A stretch of 64,000 nt of DNA from Oligoflexia bacterium (GCA_023701205.1 JAMPXJ010000013.1:43251-107250); one strand, 5' to 3'; counted from the first letter of the stretch, positions 51,131 through 60,957 are shown. Notes: a model not told the origin generated them from the sequence alone. A program made the numbers and translations.

Positions 51131-52510
51131 TCACCCGAAACGAATTCCATCGAGCGGGTTGATCCGCGCCGCCCGGCGGCTCGGATATAGACAAGCCGCG
51201 ATGACGATGACGAAAGCCGCCGCAGCGACTCCGGCATAATACCAGGCATTGAAAGTCACCGGCAGCGTCCGGTCATAATAGATATCCGGAAGCTGGATGA
51301 ACTCGTATCGCTTGAGGATCGTGCAAAGGACGAACCCCAAAAGCGTGCCCCCGAAAATGCCGATCCCCCCGATGAAAATCCCTTCCGAAAGAAAGATCGC
51401 CCCCACCTCGCCGTGCCGCGCTCCCATTGCCTTGAGAATCGAGATCTCGCGCTTTTTCTCGAGTACCATCAGCGTGAGGGTCGTCACGATATTGAACGAG
51501 GCGACGATCACGATGAATGCGAGAATCACTCCCATGGCGATCCGCTCCAGCCTCAACGAGGCGAAAAGATGCGAATTGAGCTGGACCCAATCCTGGACTT
51601 TCAGCTTGGGGACTTCCTTCCTGATGCGGTCCGCGATTTTCGGCGCCCGATCGAAATCCTTGACCGTGAGCTCCCACTGCGAAACCACGCCCGCCTTGCG
51701 CAGGAACGAACGCACGGCGCTATCACTGGCAAAGGCCGTATGAGCCTCCTGCTCGGGCAATCCCGAATGATAGACGCCTTCGACCACATAGCGCTTGAGC
51801 CTGGGAACCCCGCCGAGCGGACCTTCCATCTCGGTAGGCGAGATCAACGTGACCTGGTCTCCAGGGATCAAACCCATCTCATAAGCGAGCTCCTGCCCCA
51901 CGAAAATTCCGGGTAGCCGCACGCTTTCCGCGCCATCCCGCTGGGTGAGCAGCTGCGAATCGGCCGATTCGGTCACCTGGGCCTGGAGCGCCTTCATGCG
52001 CTCCTCATTCACGCCTTTGAGCACGATGCCGGCGACCTTCTTGCCCGAGCGCAGGATCGCCTCCGTCGAGACGATCGGCCAGAGGCTGACCAGCTCGCCT
52101 TCTTTCTTCAGGAGGTCTCCGATGGGCGCGAGGTTCACCTCCGACTCAGGCACGAATCCCTGGCTGAAGCCCGGGGTCTCAGGAGTCGGCGTGACCAGCA
52201 CATGCAGGTCCGAAGACATCAGCCGCTTTTTCAGCTCGGCCTCGAACCCGTCCATCACCGATAACACGACGATCATCGAAGTCACGCCGAGGCCTACGCC
52301 CAGAATCGACATCAAGGTGATGAAACTCAGAAACCGCGAGTTCTTCTTCGACTTGAGGTAACGAAGCCCGACCCAGCCGGTCCAGGGGCTGAACCACAAA
52401 TGACGAAGCGCGCCGCTTCCTTTTTTGCCTTCTCCGGACCCTGAACGCCTGGGTTTTGCCGGCCTGACCCTGACTCCTCTCGTCTCAGGATGGATAGAAC
52501 CGCTGGTCAT
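51131..52510 (-). CDS. lolC: Lipoprotein-releasing ABC permease (LolC/LolE)
   Basis: 459 residues. Four membrane helices: residues about 63-85 (FITLMSILGVGLGVTSMIVV), then a large periplasmic domain, then three near the C-terminus (VILAFIVIVASFNIVTTLTL, GGIGIFGGTLLGFVLCTIL, AAAAFVIVIAACLYPSRRAA). GLRYLKSKKNSRFLSFITLM and KREISILKAMGA are LolC/E hallmarks. It hands lipoproteins to LolA with the LolD ATPase, which is not in the window. It overlaps the fadJ-like gene by 26 bases. LolC versus LolE cannot be separated here. Confidence 0.88.
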   Translation of the reverse strand: MTSGSIHPETRGVRVRPAKPRRSGSGEGKKGSGALRHLWFSPWTGWVGLRYLKSKKNSRFLSFITLMSILGVGLGVTSMIVVLSVMDGFEAELKKRLMSSDLHVLVTPTPETPGFSQGFVPESEVNLAPIGDLLKKEGELVSLWPIVSTEAILRSGKKVAGIVLKGVNEERMKALQAQVTESADSQLLTQRDGAESVRLPGIFVGQELAYEMGLIPGDQVTLISPTEMEGPLGGVPRLKRYVVEGVYHSGLPEQEAHTAFASDSAVRSFLRKAGVVSQWELTVKDFDRAPKIADRIRKEVPKLKVQDWVQLNSHLFASLRLERIAMGVILAFIVIVASFNIVTTLTLMVLEKKREISILKAMGARHGEVGAIFLSEGIFIGGIGIFGGTLLGFVLCTILKRYEFIQLPDIYYDRTLPVTFNAWYYAGVAAAAFVIVIAACLYPSRRAARINPLDGIRFG

Positions 52511-54707
52511 GCTCAGCCCTCGCGATCATCGCCGATGAAGGTTCAAAGCGGGCCGCGAAGCGTTTCTGATATTTCCGAAGCTTCTCGACTACGTTGCGAG
52601 CGCCCAGTGAATCCGCATATCGCAGCAAACCTCCGCGGAAAGGCGGAAAGCCCGTCCCCATGATCATGCCCAGATCAACCTCTGAAGGGCTCGCTACCAC
52701 GCCTTCCTCCAGGCATCGCGCGGCCTCATTGATCATGGGCAAGACGCAGCGTTCGACCATCTCTTCGCGCGAAAGCGCGCCCGAATGCGGCGTGGCGCCC
52801 AGGATCTCATAGATCTTCGGGTCGAAGCGCTTGCGCTTCTCCTTGCCTTCGTAAATGTAAATTCCCTTTCCTGTTTTCTTGCCTAGCCTGCCGGCGGCGA
52901 TGACCTTGGCCATATCCGGCGCCGGAGCCATACGCGAACCGAAGGCCTCATGCAGGATGTGGAGCACCTTTTCTCCCACATCGATTCCGACTTCATCCAG
53001 CAGCTCCATCGGCCCCATCGGCATCCCGAACTCCAGCAGCGCCTCGTCCAGTTCCGGTATCGGCGTCCCTTCCGCGAGCAGGTAGGACGCCTCGTTGAGA
53101 TAGGGTACGAGAAGCCGGTTCACCAGAAAGCCGGGCGCATCCTTCACGACGATAGGCGTCTTTCCGACCTGCTTGCTGAACTGGAAAACCGTCGAGACCG
53201 CCTCATCCGAGGTCTGGGCCCCTCGAATCACCTCGATAAGAGGCATCCGGTGCACGGGATTGAAGAAATGCATTCCGACGAACCGCTCCGGCCTTTTGAG
53301 CACGCCCTGCATGGCCGAGATGGGCAGCGAAGATGTGTTGGACGCGATCACGCAAGCCTCCGAAACATGTCCCTCGAGTTCCTGGAAGACCTTCTGCTTG
53401 AGCTCAAGCTTTTCGACGACGGCTTCGACGACCACATCCAACTTCCCGAAACCCGTGTAATCCAGCGCCGGACTGATCAAGTTCGTCTTCTGCAGGAGCT
53501 GCCGTCGCGTGATGCGTTTCTTGTGGACCTGTTTCTGGAAGATCTTCGTCGCGGATTGGATCCCCAATGCCAGCGCCTGCGTGTTGATGTCTTTCATGCG
53601 AGTGATAATATTCCTATCAGCAAAAAGCTGCGCGATGCCGCCGCCCATCACTCCTGCGCCCAGAACGCCGGCCGCTCTCACGGGCCTCGCCTCAGCCACC
53701 GTTCCCGGTGGCAATCCTTTGGACTTCTTCACCCCTTCAGTGAGGAAGAAGATCCGAATCAGGTTGCGACTTTCCTCCGTTGCCGCGACGGCGCCGAATC
53801 CTTTGGCCTCGAACCCGAGCGCGCGGGCCCTTGCCTCGCCCCGGAGCTTCGGCCCGAATCCTACCTCGGCCCGCTGCAGAACCTCCAAGGCGCGCAAGGG
53901 TGCGGGATATTTCCCGCGCGTCTTGGACAGAACGCCCTGCCGCGCTTTCTTGAAGATCACGCTCCGGCCGACGGGTGTCTTCTCCATGAGCGAGCCGGCG
54001 AGCCCTCCCATTCCCCCGAGCTTCGGCTCGCGCGCGAGCCTTTTGCCTGATTTCAGCGCGAGCCGGTTCGTCTCTACCCAGTGCTGCACTGAGGTAATGA
54101 AGTCCTGCCTCGGAAGAACCGCTTCGACCAGGCCCGCGCGAAAGGCCCGCTCGCCATTCAAGGTCTTGCCAGTGAGAATCATGTCGAGCGCGGTCGCGAT
54201 CCCCGCCTTTCCGGGAAGACGCACGCAACCACCCATTCCCGGGATCAGTCCGAGCATGACCTCGGGCAGGCCCACTTTCGCGGCCGGATCGTCCGACATC
54301 ACGATCGCGCCGGATGCGAGCGCGAGTTCGAAGCCGCCACCCAGCGCCGCGCCATCCACTGCGGCGATAGTCGGAAAGGGCAGGTCCTCCCAGCGGTTGG
54401 CGATCTCATGCCCTGCACGCGAGAGCGCTTCGGCCTCCTCGGCGGTACGGGTTGCCTGGATCATCTCGATGTCGGCTCCCGCAACGAAATTCCCCGGTTT
54501 GCCCGAGCACAGGATCAGGGCATCGAGCTCACCTTCCTTGCCGGCGCGCTCGAGTTCAGGAAGCAACGCCTCCATGTCGGCAAGGACTTTGCGGTTGAGC
54601 TTATTGACCTTCTCCCCGGGAAGATCGAAAATCAGCTTTCCGATCCGGGTTGTACCCGTTCCCGCGGGTTTTTCGAAGTGAAATGCGGATGACCCAATGC
54701 TGCCCAT
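52485..54707 (-). CDS. fadJ: Trifunctional-type fatty acid oxidation alpha subunit (FadJ/FadB-like)
   Basis: 740 residues from the ATG at 54707 (GGAGAG upstream). N-terminal enoyl-CoA hydratase (FVAGADIEMI, GGGFELALA oxyanion loop), then 3-hydroxyacyl-CoA dehydrogenase with Rossmann GAGVMGGGIAQLFADR near residue 345, SNTSSLPIS, HFFNPVHRMPLIEVI and DAPGFLVNRLL. It hydrates and oxidises acyl-CoA in beta-oxidation. No thiolase partner is adjacent. Overlap with the lol gene suggests shared transcription. Confidence 0.93.
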   Translation of the reverse strand: MGSIGSSAFHFEKPAGTGTTRIGKLIFDLPGEKVNKLNRKVLADMEALLPELERAGKEGELDALILCSGKPGNFVAGADIEMIQATRTAEEAEALSRAGHEIANRWEDLPFPTIAAVDGAALGGGFELALASGAIVMSDDPAAKVGLPEVMLGLIPGMGGCVRLPGKAGIATALDMILTGKTLNGERAFRAGLVEAVLPRQDFITSVQHWVETNRLALKSGKRLAREPKLGGMGGLAGSLMEKTPVGRSVIFKKARQGVLSKTRGKYPAPLRALEVLQRAEVGFGPKLRGEARARALGFEAKGFGAVAATEESRNLIRIFFLTEGVKKSKGLPPGTVAEARPVRAAGVLGAGVMGGGIAQLFADRNIITRMKDINTQALALGIQSATKIFQKQVHKKRITRRQLLQKTNLISPALDYTGFGKLDVVVEAVVEKLELKQKVFQELEGHVSEACVIASNTSSLPISAMQGVLKRPERFVGMHFFNPVHRMPLIEVIRGAQTSDEAVSTVFQFSKQVGKTPIVVKDAPGFLVNRLLVPYLNEASYLLAEGTPIPELDEALLEFGMPMGPMELLDEVGIDVGEKVLHILHEAFGSRMAPAPDMAKVIAAGRLGKKTGKGIYIYEGKEKRKRFDPKIYEILGATPHSGALSREEMVERCVLPMINEAARCLEEGVVASPSEVDLGMIMGTGFPPFRGGLLRYADSLGARNVVEKLRKYQKRFAARFEPSSAMIARAEHDQRFYPS

Positions 54708-54757
54708 TTTGCGCTCTCCGTTGCGGTCATCATAGCAACGGTCGCCCGGAAAACACA

Positions 54758-54789
54758 ACGGGCTCCCCGTCTGCAAACGGGAAGCCCGT
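54758..54789 (-). terminator. Rho-independent terminator after the Pro/Gln-rich OMP
   Basis: ACGGGCT (54758-54764) pairs with AGCCCGT (54783-54789) with an inner CCCGT/ACGGG extension. On the minus strand a TTGTGTTTTCC tract follows. It ends the OMP transcript before the fadJ-like gene. Confidence 0.75.
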
Positions 54790-54822
54790 GAAAGCGTCAA
54801 GCCGCTTTGATTGCTGCCTCAC

Positions 54823-56223
54823 TCAGAACGTGAACGACGCCCCAGCCATGATCGAGTAGAAATTCACCTTGGCCAGGGAGCCCGCCACGAACTGCTTTTC
54901 GGCCTCGGCGACCCCGGCATAGGACACTGAGTTATAATAACCCGGATACGCCCCGTAAAGGGCCGCGTTATTGATCGAGCTGCGTTCCCGAGACGAAAGC
55001 ACGTTGTAATACTTCATGACGATCCCGACGGAGATGCTCTTGTTCACCCGAAGATCGACGCCGGTGGAAATATACCCCAGGTACGACGAAAGCTCGTAAT
55101 CCGAGGTCATCCCCTGAGCGCCCGGCATCTGGTTGAGCTTGGTCAGGGCGCTCTGATCATAGTTGATGAAGCTGAGCGAATAAGCTCCGCCGCCGCCGAT
55201 GAACGGCCGCAGGCGGGCCCGCGCTCCAAGGAAGTGGAGCTTCATGCCGGCCTCGAAGATGTTCTGTTTCATGGCCTGGCTTTCGAGCGTTGAGGTGTAA
55301 TTGTAACCTTGCGCCCATTGAACATACGGGTTGGAGCTCGCCAGAGCCACGCCGTATTCCGTATAAGTGTAACCGAGCTCGAAGCTGACGTTATCGGAGG
55401 TGGCGACACCCAGGCCGATCCCGCCCGAGATGCGCGGCCGGACTTCGTAGCCGACGTTGCCGCTCATCTCACTGAAGCCCGCGCGAGGTTGAATGCTGAT
55501 ATCGGTGTTTTCCTCCTCATCGACCTCCATGCCGACCGCGCCCTGAACGTTGACCAAGGAGGTCCCGCCGATCGGGGTCCCGGTCGGAGCTGGCTGTCCC
55601 GGGCGCTCCGTCACGGGAGCGACCACGACCTGCTCCGAAAAGGGAGCGGCACTCGGAGCGCCGGTCGGCGCCTGCGCGCCCTGGAAAAGCTGATCCAGAC
55701 GGCGCTGCTCATCGCGAAGACGCAGCTGCTCGAGCCGCTCCTGCAGAAGATCCTCGTTGCTGCGCTCGGCGTTCTCGCGCTGACGGCGCATGACTTCGGA
55801 TTTCTTCGCCGCCGGATCGAGCGCCGGATCGTAAAGCTGCGCCGGCCCGACCTGGACTTGCGGCGCTGGCTGCTGCTGGATCACCTGGGGCTGATAAACC
55901 GGCTGCTGTGCCTGAATCACCTGAGGAGCAGCGGCCTGCTGCGGATAGACCGGTTGGGTCACGATGTACTGTTGTGGTACCGGTTGAGCCACGACCATCT
56001 GAGGGGCGGGCTGCGTGACCACGATCTGCTGAGGCGTCGTCATCGGCGTTTGTGCCCCTGCAGCGGGAGCTGCCTCGACAGCCGACTCGGACGTCTCTGC
56101 TGGAAACTCGAGTCCCGCGCTGGCATCGGGTAAGAAGGCCATCGTAACCGCGACTGCCGCCCCGGCCGCCAGGAGGCCAGCTCCGAAGGAAATTCCTGAT
56201 CTGGCTCTTTGGTTGGTACTCAT
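54823..56223 (-). CDS. Outer-membrane beta-barrel with Pro/Gln-rich periplasmic arm
   Basis: 466 residues from the ATG at 56223 (GAGGAG upstream). Signal peptide ends DASAG. Residues about 60-150 are Pro/Gln/Val/Tyr repeats (QPVYPQ, QPAPQVQ), then a charged coiled segment (RRQRENAERSNEDLLQERLE), then a beta-barrel of about 250 residues (GGIGLGVATSDNVSFELGYT, LRPFIGGGGAYSLSFINYD) ending ASFTF, a BAM signal. The arm could span the periplasm and reach peptidoglycan or a partner. Exact family unknown. Confidence 0.75.
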   Translation of the reverse strand: MSTNQRARSGISFGAGLLAAGAAVAVTMAFLPDASAGLEFPAETSESAVEAAPAAGAQTPMTTPQQIVVTQPAPQMVVAQPVPQQYIVTQPVYPQQAAAPQVIQAQQPVYQPQVIQQQPAPQVQVGPAQLYDPALDPAAKKSEVMRRQRENAERSNEDLLQERLEQLRLRDEQRRLDQLFQGAQAPTGAPSAAPFSEQVVVAPVTERPGQPAPTGTPIGGTSLVNVQGAVGMEVDEEENTDISIQPRAGFSEMSGNVGYEVRPRISGGIGLGVATSDNVSFELGYTYTEYGVALASSNPYVQWAQGYNYTSTLESQAMKQNIFEAGMKLHFLGARARLRPFIGGGGAYSLSFINYDQSALTKLNQMPGAQGMTSDYELSSYLGYISTGVDLRVNKSISVGIVMKYYNVLSSRERSSINNAALYGAYPGYYNSVSYAGVAEAEKQFVAGSLAKVNFYSIMAGASFTF

Positions 56224-56849
56224 TATTTTAACTCCTCTTTTCCGGTGTCCTGTTTCCACGGACGGCACGAACCGAGTCCGCTTTCACGTCCTGACTAAAC
56301 TTTTTTACAGTGAGACAGCTTGGCCGATAAGCAATACCTGTGCCGAAATGACGCACATTCCCTGAGTCTTTCAGTCCGCATAATTTCAAGGAGTTAGATA
56401 AAACGCAACTCAGGCGCACATTCGAGAGAGCCTAGAGAGCAGCCAATTCGACACCTTCTCGCACTGGAAGCTCTTCGGAAAATAAAAAACTGCATGTTAT
56501 TGAATTTGCAGTAACAATCATATTTTCCGCGATAATTTAATAGAAGAGAGGTGCCTGAAAAATTTACCTGCCGCTGCCTAAAATTTCGACAGCGCCATGA
56601 AAAACATAGTTCTTTCAGTCTGTTTTAAACGCTTCCGCTGTGTAAAGCATGCCTATTACCTGACATATATTGTCTATTTTAGATACACCCGGACTTTACC
56701 CGAGCCTGAGAAACCGCCATGATTTCGACCAAAACAGTACGGCATAGCGCTTGCTTTAACGTTATGCATCAGACGGGCTGGTGAGTTCGTATCCCCCTAC
56801 CCCCAACCCCCCTTTACTCACCAGCCCGTCTGATCCCCCTTCAAGCAAC
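56224..56849. other. AT-rich intergenic region with a large hairpin
   Basis: About 625 bases without a gene, markedly AT-rich between 56480 and 56760. It probably contains the promoter of the outer-membrane protein (minus strand). The right end has a 19-bp hairpin at 56768-56834, listed separately. Nothing else is recognisable. Confidence 0.5.
56768..56834. repeat. 19-bp inverted repeat with C-rich loop, 3' of a pilin-like gene
   Basis: The arms at 56768-56786 and 56816-56834 are perfect reverse complements (AGACGGGCTGGTGAG and CTCACCAGCCCGTCT cores). The 29-base loop contains CCCCCTACCCCCAACCCCCC, i.e. three G-runs on the minus strand, which is the sense strand of the pilin-like gene ending 16 bases away. 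No T-run follows. The loop motif matches the C-rich tract at 16757 and 19067. Confidence 0.8.
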
Positions 56850-57035
56850 TCAGCGACGGATCGGAAAGCTGTAAAGATTTCTCGAAAACGCCTTTTGCAC
56901 CCCATCGGCGACCTTCCTTGAAAGATCCTGGCCCAAGGGCAATATGAGACCACGCAGGACGATCAAGGCTGCGGAAATCCCCACCATCAGCATCAGAATG
57001 TATTCGACCGTTGCCTGGCCACTCCTATTTCTCAC
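56850..57035 (-). CDS. Flp/TadE-type pilin-like peptide
   Basis: 61 residues. RNRSGQATVEYILMLMVGIS is a class III-like leader: G-Q-A-T-V-E-Y near the N-terminus followed by a hydrophobic helix (about 12-32). Such peptides are seen in Flp pilins and TadE-like pseudopilins, which are cleaved by a prepilin peptidase. No tad genes are in the window. It is 4 bases from purB. Confidence 0.65.
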   Translation of the reverse strand: MRNRSGQATVEYILMLMVGISAALIVLRGLILPLGQDLSRKVADGVQKAFSRNLYSFPIRR

Positions 57036-57039
57036 GCGA

Positions 57040-58365
57040 TCACCGCTTGCCGCGTTTCAGCGCCCGGCGATATATTTGGGGAACGGCCCGGAGCTGATGC
57101 TTGAGTGAACCCAGCTCCCGGATACGGCCTGGCTTGAGTCGCTTTTTGATCTCCGGGTGCTCCGCCATGAGCTCCAGGAAATCACCTTTCCCCTCGAGAC
57201 CTCCCAAAGCGCACTCCTGCACCCATATGTATGCCTGCTCGCGTGTCGCGCCCTCCCCGACCAACGCCAGCAGAAAGTGCCCCGAAAACACCGTGGATCC
57301 CGCTTTCTGGAGATTCTCGCGGACCCGGTCCGTCCGGACGTCGAGATTTTCCAGCACTCGGCTCAGCCGATTCAGCGCGTAATCGAGCAGGATCATGCTG
57401 TCAGGAAATGAGATGCGCTCAACGGACGAGTGACTGATGTCGCGCTCATGCCAGAGCGCCACGTTCTCCAACGATGGTTGGGCATACGCGCGCAGAAGGC
57501 GGGCGCAACCGGTCAGGTTCTCCGAGGAGATCGGATTGCGTTTGTGCGGCATCGCGCTCGAGCCCTTCTGGCCTTTATGGAAGCTCTCGAGCACCTCTCC
57601 CACTTCGGTGCGCTGAAGGTGCCTGAGCTCGACGGCGATGCGTTCGATGGAAGATCCGCAAAGGGCGAGCACGAGCATCACCTCCGCGTGGCGATCGCGC
57701 GGAACGACCTGGGTGCTTACCGTCTCGCTTCGCAGTCCCAGGCGCGCCAAAACGCGTTCCTCGAAGTCCGTACCCCAGTGCGGGCTCACTCCGACGGCGC
57801 CCGAGAGCTTGCCGACGCGAATGCCCTCGAGCGCGCGATCCAGACGCTCGAGATTTCGCCGCCATTCGCAATACCAGCCCAGGAACTTCAGACCGAAGCT
57901 CGTCGGCTCGGCGAAGATCCCGTGCGACCGCCCGATCGTGGGCAATTTCTTGTAACGGAGCGCGAGCCTCCTGAGCGTCGCGAGCAGGACTTCGATATCC
58001 TTTCTCAGCAACGCACCTGCCTCCAGCGTCTGGAGCGAGAGCGCCGTGTCCACCACATCAGAGGACGTCAGGCCGAAATGCACGTAACGCGACGCCGGCC
58101 CGATGCTTTCGGCCAGCGCGCTCGTGAAAGCGATCATGTCATGGCGTGTGATCGCCTCATAATGATCGATCCTCGCGGGATCGACGCCGCCTTTTTTCAG
58201 CAGCTGGGCGGCCCGCTTCCGAAGCTCCGTCCATTCCCCGCGTGGAATGAGCTTCCGCCGGGCCATCTCCTCGCAAGCCGCAAGCTCCACCTTCAGCCAG
58301 TTCCGATAGCGATTGCGATCTTCCCAGATCATCCCCATTTCGGGCCGCGTATACCGGTTGATCAT
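57040..58365 (-). CDS. purB: Adenylosuccinate lyase
   Basis: 441 residues. The fumarase/aspartase-superfamily signature GSSAMPHKRNPISSENLTG is clear near residue 270, with TSSDVVDTA and GRSHGIFAEPTSFG upstream. It cleaves adenylosuccinate and SAICAR, releasing fumarate, in purine synthesis. Overlaps the glycosyltransferase by four bases (ATGA). Confidence 0.96.
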   Translation of the reverse strand: MINRYTRPEMGMIWEDRNRYRNWLKVELAACEEMARRKLIPRGEWTELRKRAAQLLKKGGVDPARIDHYEAITRHDMIAFTSALAESIGPASRYVHFGLTSSDVVDTALSLQTLEAGALLRKDIEVLLATLRRLALRYKKLPTIGRSHGIFAEPTSFGLKFLGWYCEWRRNLERLDRALEGIRVGKLSGAVGVSPHWGTDFEERVLARLGLRSETVSTQVVPRDRHAEVMLVLALCGSSIERIAVELRHLQRTEVGEVLESFHKGQKGSSAMPHKRNPISSENLTGCARLLRAYAQPSLENVALWHERDISHSSVERISFPDSMILLDYALNRLSRVLENLDVRTDRVRENLQKAGSTVFSGHFLLALVGEGATREQAYIWVQECALGGLEGKGDFLELMAEHPEIKKRLKPGRIRELGSLKHQLRAVPQIYRRALKRGKR

Positions 58366-59366
58366 TGCTGCCTCCAGTCGTCGTGGACCAGCGGAGGTGA
58401 AAGATGAAGCGTCTTCCCACCGGATACATCCCGATAGAGCCCTTCATATGCCTCCGCCATCCGCGCGTAGTGAAACTTCGAAAGCGCCCATTCCCTGCAA
58501 CGCTCAGGTTCGATTCCCAGCATCTCCGAAACCAGGATCGCCTGCCACTCCTTGTCGCGCCCCTTCTCCGGCACGGGAAGCGTGACACCGACATCGGCGG
58601 GAACCAGCTCGGGCAGGCTTCCCTTGCGGCTTGCAAGTACAGGCGTGCCCGAAATCAGTGCTTCAACCACCACGAGCCCGAAAGGCTCGGGCCAGAGCAC
58701 CGGAAAAAGCAGTGCCCGCGCCCTCGCCAGCAGTTCGGCCTTCGCCTCTCCCGCTACCGGGCCCATCCATCTCATTTGAGGGCGCAGGAATGCTTGAAGT
58801 CTTCGCAGAACCGGGCGGCTTCCTCCCGCGATTCTAAGGGGCACCTCCGCCTCCGCGCAAAGCCTCATCGCGCCGGCCAGATTCTTTACGCTCCAGCTGG
58901 TTTTCGAGAGAAAAAGGAACCAGTCTTCCTTCTCCTTCGGAGCGAAACGGTATTCCGAAGGATCGATGCCGTTGTAAACGAAAACGTTCCCGCCATGCCG
59001 CCGGGCATGATCCGCACTCAGGAACACCGAATTGAGCGGGTATGCCTCACCAGGTCTGCCGTTTCCATGCACCGTCAGCAACCCTGCGCAAGGCAGCTGT
59101 TCCCAAGCTCCGGGTTCAGGAGGAGCCATGAAATGCACCACGTCAGTTCCCTCGGGCAGACGCGGGGCCAGGCTCAATGCCGAACGATCATTTTCCGGAA
59201 TCTCCAGAAGTCGAGCTCCCTCCGGGAGGCGGCTTCCCGGCAATGCCCCGACCCAGACCTCGTGTCCGCGCTCCACGAGCCCGCGGGCGAGCCAGAGCAC
59301 GACACGTTCCACGCCGCCGTAATCGCGCGGCGGAAGCTCGGTAGGATGAAACAGTACGACCCTCAT
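58362..59366 (-). CDS. Glycosyltransferase (GT4-like)
   Basis: 334 residues from the ATG at 59366. N-terminal MRVVLFHPTELPPRDYGGVE and the C-terminal LFPVLWPEPFGLVVVEALISGTPVLASR, with the E-x7-E motif, are typical of retaining GT4 (GT-B fold) enzymes. It transfers a sugar from a nucleotide donor, probably to LPS core or another surface glycan; waaA and a heptosyltransferase lie 2-4 kb upstream on the same strand. Acceptor unknown. Confidence 0.85.
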   Translation of the reverse strand: MRVVLFHPTELPPRDYGGVERVVLWLARGLVERGHEVWVGALPGSRLPEGARLLEIPENDRSALSLAPRLPEGTDVVHFMAPPEPGAWEQLPCAGLLTVHGNGRPGEAYPLNSVFLSADHARRHGGNVFVYNGIDPSEYRFAPKEKEDWFLFLSKTSWSVKNLAGAMRLCAEAEVPLRIAGGSRPVLRRLQAFLRPQMRWMGPVAGEAKAELLARARALLFPVLWPEPFGLVVVEALISGTPVLASRKGSLPELVPADVGVTLPVPEKGRDKEWQAILVSEMLGIEPERCREWALSKFHYARMAEAYEGLYRDVSGGKTLHLSPPLVHDDWRQQ

Positions 59367-59376
59367 TCCGCGGGCC

Positions 59377-60957
59377 TCAAGCCAAGGGCCCCGGCAAACC
59401 GGAGCGATGAGCGATCCAAGCCACAGCCTCGAGCGCGGCGACGGTACCTCCCAGGCTTCCGAGCTCAGGATACGCTTCGCCCGAAACGACGAAAAGTCCC
59501 TCCACATCCGAACGCGATCCCATCCCTCGTCCTTCGTAGCATCGCAGATTCTCGGGGATCATCTGCGGTACCGAAAAGCCGTAAAGATCGCTGAGCGCCT
59601 CACCTGCGGGTATCTCCGGGCTCCCGGGCACCGCGCGGAAATCCGGGAAAATCCTCAAGATGTGGTACTCCAGGAACGGCATCAGCTCGGTGAGCTGCCT
59701 CAACATCCTCGCCGCCGCCATTACCTGATATTCCGGAGACAGGCTCTCTTGCGTGAACGGCAATAGGGTCCTGACGAATACCAGCCTGCGCTCAGCCTCG
59801 CGGAAGCCGTAGTCGGCGGGCTTGACCCATTCGATTTCAAGGGGAGGAGCGCCTTTTTCCTGCCAGAGAACCCGGTTTGCCATTCCATTTGGAATTGCCT
59901 CTTCGCCGACCGTGAGCGATAGCGTGAACTTCCAGCCGATCGGTTTCGGGGTCTTCTGCGCGGAACCGCTCCACGATCGACCACTCCGGGTCATGAGGCT
60001 TTTCGCCTGATCGAAGGCGCAGCCCAGGGCCCCTCCCGCCACGGTGATCATGTTGCCTCGTTGCGCGATCTGTACGCCCGCCAGACGTCCTCTTTCGATG
60101 AAGATCCGACGGCATTCCGCTTTCGGAGGAATGAAAGCGCCATGTCTTCTCGCCAGGCGCAGCACGAATTCCCGATAAGCGCTCATCCCTCCGCGGAAAG
60201 CCCCGCCGGTAAATGCCAGCGAAAGCATCTGCATCGCTTCCGTCAGTGCGAAGGCGTTCGGAAGAGCTTGGCATCCGGTATTCATCGAATGCCACAAGCC
60301 CGTGAAGATTTCCTCGAGCTCCGGATGGCGCTTCTCGAGCAGGAAGCTCGAGACTTCCTGCGCCCGGCTCCAGCGGCGCGCGGCCTCGGAAAGCCCGCCT
60401 CGCCCCAACCGCTTCCGCAATTCCACCAAATTCAACGACGAGATACGCGTCTTCGAAGTTCCCGCCGCGAGAGTCAGGCGAGCGGGCAGCTCAAGCCAGA
60501 AACGCTCGTATTCCGGCCGGCTCGCCTCCAGCGCCTCAAGCAACGCGATCGCCTTGAGCCCATCGGTGCCCAGTTCGCGCCGCAGCTCGTGCTTCAACCG
60601 TTCCTCATGATCCCTGAGAGCCAGCCGGTGCCGCGGCGTCACGATCTCCGGAAACGCCGCCTCTCCCTCGAGAACCGCATCCGCTTCAGAGTGCAGCACG
60701 CCCAGCCGATGCAGGCATTCGGAAACTAAACCGGGATGATCCTCGGACCGGCCAAGCCCCAGGAGGAAATTCGTCTCCGGATCCAAACAATGCCCCGACT
60801 TGGTCACGACGGCCCCAAGGCCCGGTCCCATCGGTAACACGAGCACGGACAATCCCAGCCGTGCCGCCAACGCCGCGCTCAGCAGCGCTCCCGGATGATC
60901 TCCAAGGACCACCCAATCGTACTGATCCCTAAGTTTAAGGTCGGTTCTCGCCGGCAC
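59377..60957 (-). CDS. FAD-dependent oxidoreductase, phytoene desaturase-like
   Basis: 526 residues. WVVLGDHPGALLSAALAARLGLSVLVL near the N-terminus is a Rossmann-type dinucleotide site (GxHxGxxxA), and YPELGSLGGTVAALEAVAWI at the C-terminus resembles the closing FAD motif of the CrtI/retinol desaturase-like group. The middle contains FRGGMSAYREFVLRLARRHG. Substrate cannot be told; carotenoid genes are not adjacent. It sits between the GT4 gene and the hotdog enzyme with gaps of 10 and 6 bases, so it is probably co-transcribed. Confidence 0.75.
   Translation of the reverse strand: MPARTDLKLRDQYDWVVLGDHPGALLSAALAARLGLSVLVLPMGPGLGAVVTKSGHCLDPETNFLLGLGRSEDHPGLVSECLHRLGVLHSEADAVLEGEAAFPEIVTPRHRLALRDHEERLKHELRRELGTDGLKAIALLEALEASRPEYERFWLELPARLTLAAGTSKTRISSLNLVELRKRLGRGGLSEAARRWSRAQEVSSFLLEKRHPELEEIFTGLWHSMNTGCQALPNAFALTEAMQMLSLAFTGGAFRGGMSAYREFVLRLARRHGAFIPPKAECRRIFIERGRLAGVQIAQRGNMITVAGGALGCAFDQAKSLMTRSGRSWSGSAQKTPKPIGWKFTLSLTVGEEAIPNGMANRVLWQEKGAPPLEIEWVKPADYGFREAERRLVFVRTLLPFTQESLSPEYQVMAAARMLRQLTELMPFLEYHILRIFPDFRAVPGSPEIPAGEALSDLYGFSVPQMIPENLRCYEGRGMGSRSDVEGLFVVSGEAYPELGSLGGTVAALEAVAWIAHRSGLPGPLA

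Noticed and set aside
56762..56953. Minus-strand frame overlapping the pilin-like gene
   Set aside because: It reads through the hairpin and the pilin-like gene in another frame without any support.
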